Notes under the pieces: model-generated
Told to the model about the DNA's origin: nothing
What the model saw: the letters and a program-made list of their open reading frames with translations, nothing else
Database searches by the model: none
Origin: Burkholderiales bacterium
Lineage (GTDB): Bacteria > Pseudomonadota > Gammaproteobacteria > Burkholderiales > Burkholderiaceae_C
Direction of reading: 5' to 3'
Assembly: GCA_003963005.1 (NCBI GenBank)
Contig: RXJW01000001.1
Span: forward strand, 1-64,000
DNA length: 64,000 nucleotides
Shown here: piece by piece, positions 61,180 through 64,000 of the stretch
How positions within the stretch are numbered: the stretch's first letter is position 1
Layout of the letters: each line of letters begins with the position of its first letter
Made by a program: the position numbers and the translations under genes

Positions 61180-62934
61180 TCACTTCCAGGGCGCGTTCTG
61201 CAGCGCCGGGTCGTCCACCAGGTTCAGGAGGCCGGCGGCCTTCTTCCCGATGCTGCCGGGCGACGCGAGCGGCGCGCTGCCGCAGCTGCCCGAGGCCGTC
61301 TTGAGGGCCTGCCACAGCATCGCGCCGTCGCGCGGATTGCGGTTGGGCAGCGAGCTGGTCACGACGGCGTTCAGGTAGCGCTCCACCGAGTAGGGCTGGT
61401 TGATGTTGGCGCCGTAGCTGTTCTGTAGGATGACCGAGCCGGTGCACTGCGCATCGGCGTTGTTCACCACCAGTTGCCCGCCGGCCCAGCCTTCGGGCGC
61501 GGTCTCGAAACCGATGGACACGATCGTGCTGCTCGGGAAGAGCTTGCGGTACTGGTTCCAGGCCGTGACACCGTCGTAGTGCTCGTAGCGCGCGTCGTAG
61601 CTCATGATGTTCACGAGGTTGAACGCGTTGGCGAGCGTCGGGTAGGCGTTGACGAGCTGGCGCTCCAGCCCGGCCTTGCCGCCCCAGTAGCTCACGCCCA
61701 CGCCGGCGCACTGCGGGTCGTTGGCCGTGGCGCCGGTGCAGTCCGCGCCGGTGGACCAGGCGGCCACCGTCAGGATGCGCCCGCCGCCGGCCAGGTCCAC
61801 GGCCTTGCGCATCGCCTTCACGGCGCCGGCGTAGGCGTCCAGGCCTTCGATCTCGAAGTCCACGTCCAGGCCGTCGAAGCCGACGTCCTTCAGGATGTTG
61901 GCCAGCGCCGTGATCGTCGGGCCGCTGCCCGCGTGGCCTTCGGCCGACAGCGTGCTCCAGCTGTTGTAGGTGGCGCCGCCCACAGCCAGGATCACCTTGA
62001 TGTTGCGGGCGTGCAGCACGTCGATCGCGGCCTTGATGTCCGACGGCCGGCCGTTGAAGTTGATGCCGGTGCCCGACCAGTTGTTGGCCGCCATGCCGCC
62101 CCAGCTGAAGTTGGGCTGCGCGAACGCCGCCACCACATGGGTGTAGTTGGCCGGGATGCGGGCGAAGTTGCTGGCCTGGAAGACATCGTTCAGCGTCTTG
62201 CCGGTGGCATCGAACCAGTTGTCGCTCCAGCTCGGGTAGTAGACCGTGTAGGCGCGGCCGTTCTGGTTGGCGGATTTGGCAGCCGGGTCGCTCAAGCCCG
62301 GGGCGGGGGCGGGCGACGGTGCCGGGCTCGGGGACGGCGAGGGAGACGGTGAGGGTGACGGTGAGGGTGACGGAGAAGGCGACGGCGAAGGGCTCGGCGA
62401 CGGTGCGGGCCCGGTCGTGCAGGCGCCCTGCGACGTCCACGGCTGGCCGCTGCCCGTCGGGCCGTTGTTGGTGGCCGGGTCATTGCCCTGCGTCCACCAG
62501 TTGGCCTTGTAGTTGGTGGCGCCCTTGCTGGCGATGGCGCCGCCGTTGTACGCGGTGCTGCTGACCCAGGCCGGCGCGCAGTTGCCGCTCGGCGCGGGTG
62601 ACGGCGTCGGGGCGGGGGTCGGGGCCGGCGCGGGCGCAGGCGTGGGCGCGGGCGTCGGGGCCGGCGAGGGCGAGGGCGCGGGGCCGCTGGCGGCACCGAT
62701 GTCCGTCCACAGCGAGGCGTTCGTCGGGTTCCAGCCGGTGCTGGTGTAGTCGGTCTGGTTGACGAGGGCGCGGTAGAGCCGGCCGTTGTAGGTGACGACC
62801 GTGCCGGCCGTGTAGTAGACGTCGGGCGCCCAGGTCGGGTAGGTCTGCGCGCCGGCGGTGAGCGCGAAGGCGGCGGCGGAAATGGCGGCGAGGCGACGCA
62901 ACTGGTGCATCGGGATGCGGGAGGGCTGCTTCAT
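61180..62934 (-). CDS. GH18 chitinase with two CBM5/12 modules (chitinase 2)
   Basis: 584 aa. Signal peptide to LTAGAQ. CBM5/12 modules at ~31-80 (PTWAPDVYYTAGTVVTYNGRLYRALV) and ~118-165, nearly identical to those of chitinase 1, with Pro/Ala/Ser linkers (a long (SP)n run at ~178-208). The GH18 domain (~228-560) has YTVYYPSWSDNWF, VAAFAQPNF, VILAVGGAT and FDGLDVDFEIE with catalytic Glu361. It is from a different GH18 subgroup than chitinase 1, so the pair may combine different cleavage modes. AGGA lies 9 nt before the ATG. Confidence 0.94.
   Translation of the reverse strand: MKQPSRIPMHQLRRLAAISAAAFALTAGAQTYPTWAPDVYYTAGTVVTYNGRLYRALVNQTDYTSTGWNPTNASLWTDIGAASGPAPSPSPAPTPAPTPAPAPAPTPAPTPSPAPSGNCAPAWVSSTAYNGGAIASKGATNYKANWWTQGNDPATNNGPTGSGQPWTSQGACTTGPAPSPSPSPSPSPSPSPSPSPSPSPSPSPAPSPAPAPGLSDPAAKSANQNGRAYTVYYPSWSDNWFDATGKTLNDVFQASNFARIPANYTHVVAAFAQPNFSWGGMAANNWSGTGINFNGRPSDIKAAIDVLHARNIKVILAVGGATYNSWSTLSAEGHAGSGPTITALANILKDVGFDGLDVDFEIEGLDAYAGAVKAMRKAVDLAGGGRILTVAAWSTGADCTGATANDPQCAGVGVSYWGGKAGLERQLVNAYPTLANAFNLVNIMSYDARYEHYDGVTAWNQYRKLFPSSTIVSIGFETAPEGWAGGQLVVNNADAQCTGSVILQNSYGANINQPYSVERYLNAVVTSSLPNRNPRDGAMLWQALKTASGSCGSAPLASPGSIGKKAAGLLNLVDDPALQNAPWK
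62300..62410 (-). repeat. Pro-Ser linker repeat in chitinase 2
   Basis: Tandem hexamer/12-mer units (GGTGAGGGTGAC type on the plus strand) encoding (SP)n between the second CBM5/12 and the GH18 domain. Likely to vary in length between strains. Confidence 0.8.
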
Positions 62935-63051
62935 GGATCGGTCCTGTGCAGGGCAAGGGGCTCATCGGACGGTGGCGCCACCCGGGTCTTCGGTTGGGGG
63001 TGCGCCACCACGGCAGGCCCGCCGCTCCGTGCGGGCTCCTGAGCTGGTTTC

Positions 63052-63070
63052 AACTGGTATGCATCCAGTT
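63052..63070. promoter_or_regulatory. GntR-like palindrome upstream of chitinase 2
   Basis: AACTGGTATGCATCCAGTT: perfect 6-nt arms with 7-nt spacer. It resembles the ACTGG-N6-CCAGT sites of DasR/NagR-type GlcNAc regulators but the spacer is one base longer, so the match is suggestive only. Confidence 0.4.
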
Positions 63071-63250
63071 TGCGACTGCTACCACCTCTTGAATACCACT
63101 TTGCAAACCAGCGCCCTCGCCGTCACGGGGATAAACCCGGGGTTATGGTGTCAAAACGTAGCGGCATGGCCGGATCAGGCGCGGAGGCTGCGTCTCCCGC
63201 CGGCCTAGGGTTTGTGCTGCTGGGGCACCGGACGGCATCGCGCACAATCT

Positions 63251-63264
63251 TGAAAGCGCTTTCA
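63251..63264. promoter_or_regulatory. LacI-family operator at the binding-protein promoter
   Basis: TGAAAGCGCTTTCA, perfect palindrome ending 11 nt before the ATG at 63276, so bound repressor would block transcription or sit at the start site. Confidence 0.85.
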
Positions 63265-63275
63265 CGCGCGTGCCG

Positions 63276-64000
63276 ATGCCCATGTCCACCCCCTTCCACC
63301 TTCCCCGCCGACACCTGCTCGCCGCTGCCCTGGGCAGCGCGGCCGGCATCGCGCAGGCCAAGGCGGCCGAGACGCCCCTCACGGTGGCGGCCTTTCCGCT
63401 GGTGGATGTCATCGCCAAGGACCTGCTCCAGGGCTGGGTGACGCGCCACCCCGAGGTGCGCACCCAGGTCATCAGCCGCCAGTACGACGACCACCACACC
63501 GCCATGACGACGGCGTTGTCGACCTCCGGCCACCTGCCCGACGTCATCGCGCTGGAAACCAGCTACCTCGGACGCTTCTCGCTCGGCACCGGGCTGGAGG
63601 ACCTGTCCGCCCCCGTGTTCGGGGCCGAGCGCTTCAAGGACCGCTTCGTGTCCTTCGCCATCGACACCGCCCGCAACCGCGACGGGCGCATCGTTGCCAT
63701 GCCGACCGACATCGGCCCCGGCTCGCTGTTCTACCGGCACGACCTGCTGGCGCAGGCCGGGCTGAAGGAAAGCGACCTGACCGCATCGTGGGAAAGTTAT
63801 GTGGAGGCCGGCGCGCAGCTCAAGGCGCGCACCGGTGCGTATCTGATCGGCGATGTGCGCCTGCTGAAGGACGTCATCGTGCGCGGCGGCACGCCCGCGG
63901 GCGAGGGTCAGTTCTTCGACCACCAGCAGCGCCCGCAGATCACTTCGGCCCGCTACGTGCGCGCCTTCGAGCTGGCGAAGAAGGTGCGCCGCCTGGGCCT
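63276..64000 (+). CDS. sugar ABC transporter substrate-binding protein, C-terminus beyond the window
   Basis: 241 codons visible, open at the right edge. The N-terminus STPFHLPRRHLLAAALGSAAGIAQAKAAE is a signal (Arg-Arg, possibly Tat). The body follows family-1 solute-binding proteins: PLTVAAFPLVDVIAKDLLQGWVTRHPEVRTQV, LPDVIALETSYLGRFS, IVAMPTDIGPGSLFYRHDLLAQAGL and SWESYVEAGAQLK. It should deliver an oligosaccharide to an ABC importer encoded to the right. A LacI operator just upstream ties it to the TBDR/GH16 regulon. ATGs at 63276 and 63282 are both possible. Confidence 0.92.
   Translation, partial: MPMSTPFHLPRRHLLAAALGSAAGIAQAKAAETPLTVAAFPLVDVIAKDLLQGWVTRHPEVRTQVISRQYDDHHTAMTTALSTSGHLPDVIALETSYLGRFSLGTGLEDLSAPVFGAERFKDRFVSFAIDTARNRDGRIVAMPTDIGPGSLFYRHDLLAQAGLKESDLTASWESYVEAGAQLKARTGAYLIGDVRLLKDVIVRGGTPAGEGQFFDHQQRPQITSARYVRAFELAKKVRRLG

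Larger units (their letters stand above)
62935..63275. other. divergent promoter region, chitinase 2 / binding-protein gene
   Basis: 341 nt without a gene. It holds the palindrome AACTGG-N7-CCAGTT (63052-63070), a wider inverted pair GCTGGTTT (63043-63050) and AAACCAGC (63105-63112), and the LacI operator at 63251. It is AT-richer than its flanks. Confidence 0.6.

Overview
The window is high-GC DNA with dense, mostly operonic coding. It looks like a free-living or plant/soil-associated betaproteobacterium of the order Burkholderiales, in the Roseateles/Mitsuaria/Rubrivivax range. That placement is inferred from gene families: a DUF3034 protein beside a truncated globin, a PEP-CTERM protein, and TonB-dependent receptors (TBDRs) with SapC and flavin-dependent halogenases. 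No rRNA, tRNA, CRISPR array, IS element or integrase was recognised.

1-22.7 kb is a xyloglucan utilisation locus built as two divergent arms around a xylR-like ROK regulator. The minus arm (13.76 kb down to the left edge) is ROK regulator, xylB, xylA, TBDR, GH35 beta-galactosidase, GH95 alpha-fucosidase, SGNH esterase and GH1 beta-glucosidase (cut by the window edge). The plus arm is a flavin-dependent halogenase, GH31 alpha-xylosidase, GH9 endoglucanase, MFS transporter, CE4 deacetylase and a periplasmic-binding-like protein. The enzymes match the sugars of fucogalactoxyloglucan: glucan backbone, xylose, galactose and fucose. XylA and XylB send the released xylose to xylulose-5-phosphate. 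An operator-like inverted repeat lies between the arms.

22.7-25.5 kb holds a second EF-G gene (fusA2). Its leader has two small ORFs, an internal intrinsic terminator and a long stem that buries its Shine-Dalgarno. 25.6-34.9 kb holds an ECF sigma factor with two ChrR-like cupin proteins, a MbcA/ParS-like orphan, a GAF protein, a ferritin-like protein/cytochrome c pair, DUF3034 plus truncated globin, and a chemoreceptor.

35-42.8 kb is a mixed secreted set: an SDR lacking its tyrosine, an S9 peptidase, a small CPxGxxC protein, a PEP-CTERM protein and a PA-domain M4 metalloprotease. 42.8-48.4 kb is an operon for three secreted repeat/beta-propeller-like proteins (RCC1, Kelch-like, FG-GAP-like).

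48.6-64 kb is a second polysaccharide locus. It contains a TBDR followed by a halogenase-SapC-JmjC/cupin-halogenase cassette joined by ATGA overlaps, a LacI regulator, a GH16-CBM6 laminarinase, two GH18 chitinases with duplicated CBM5/12 modules, and the start of a sugar-ABC binding protein. At least five near-identical 14-bp LacI-type palindromes mark a local regulon covering the TBDR, GH16 and the binding protein.

Three copies of a CACAGAGN-period long inverted repeat (2.5, 15.5 and 51.2 kb) sit in these loci. One of them appears to encode the signal peptide of the SGNH esterase.
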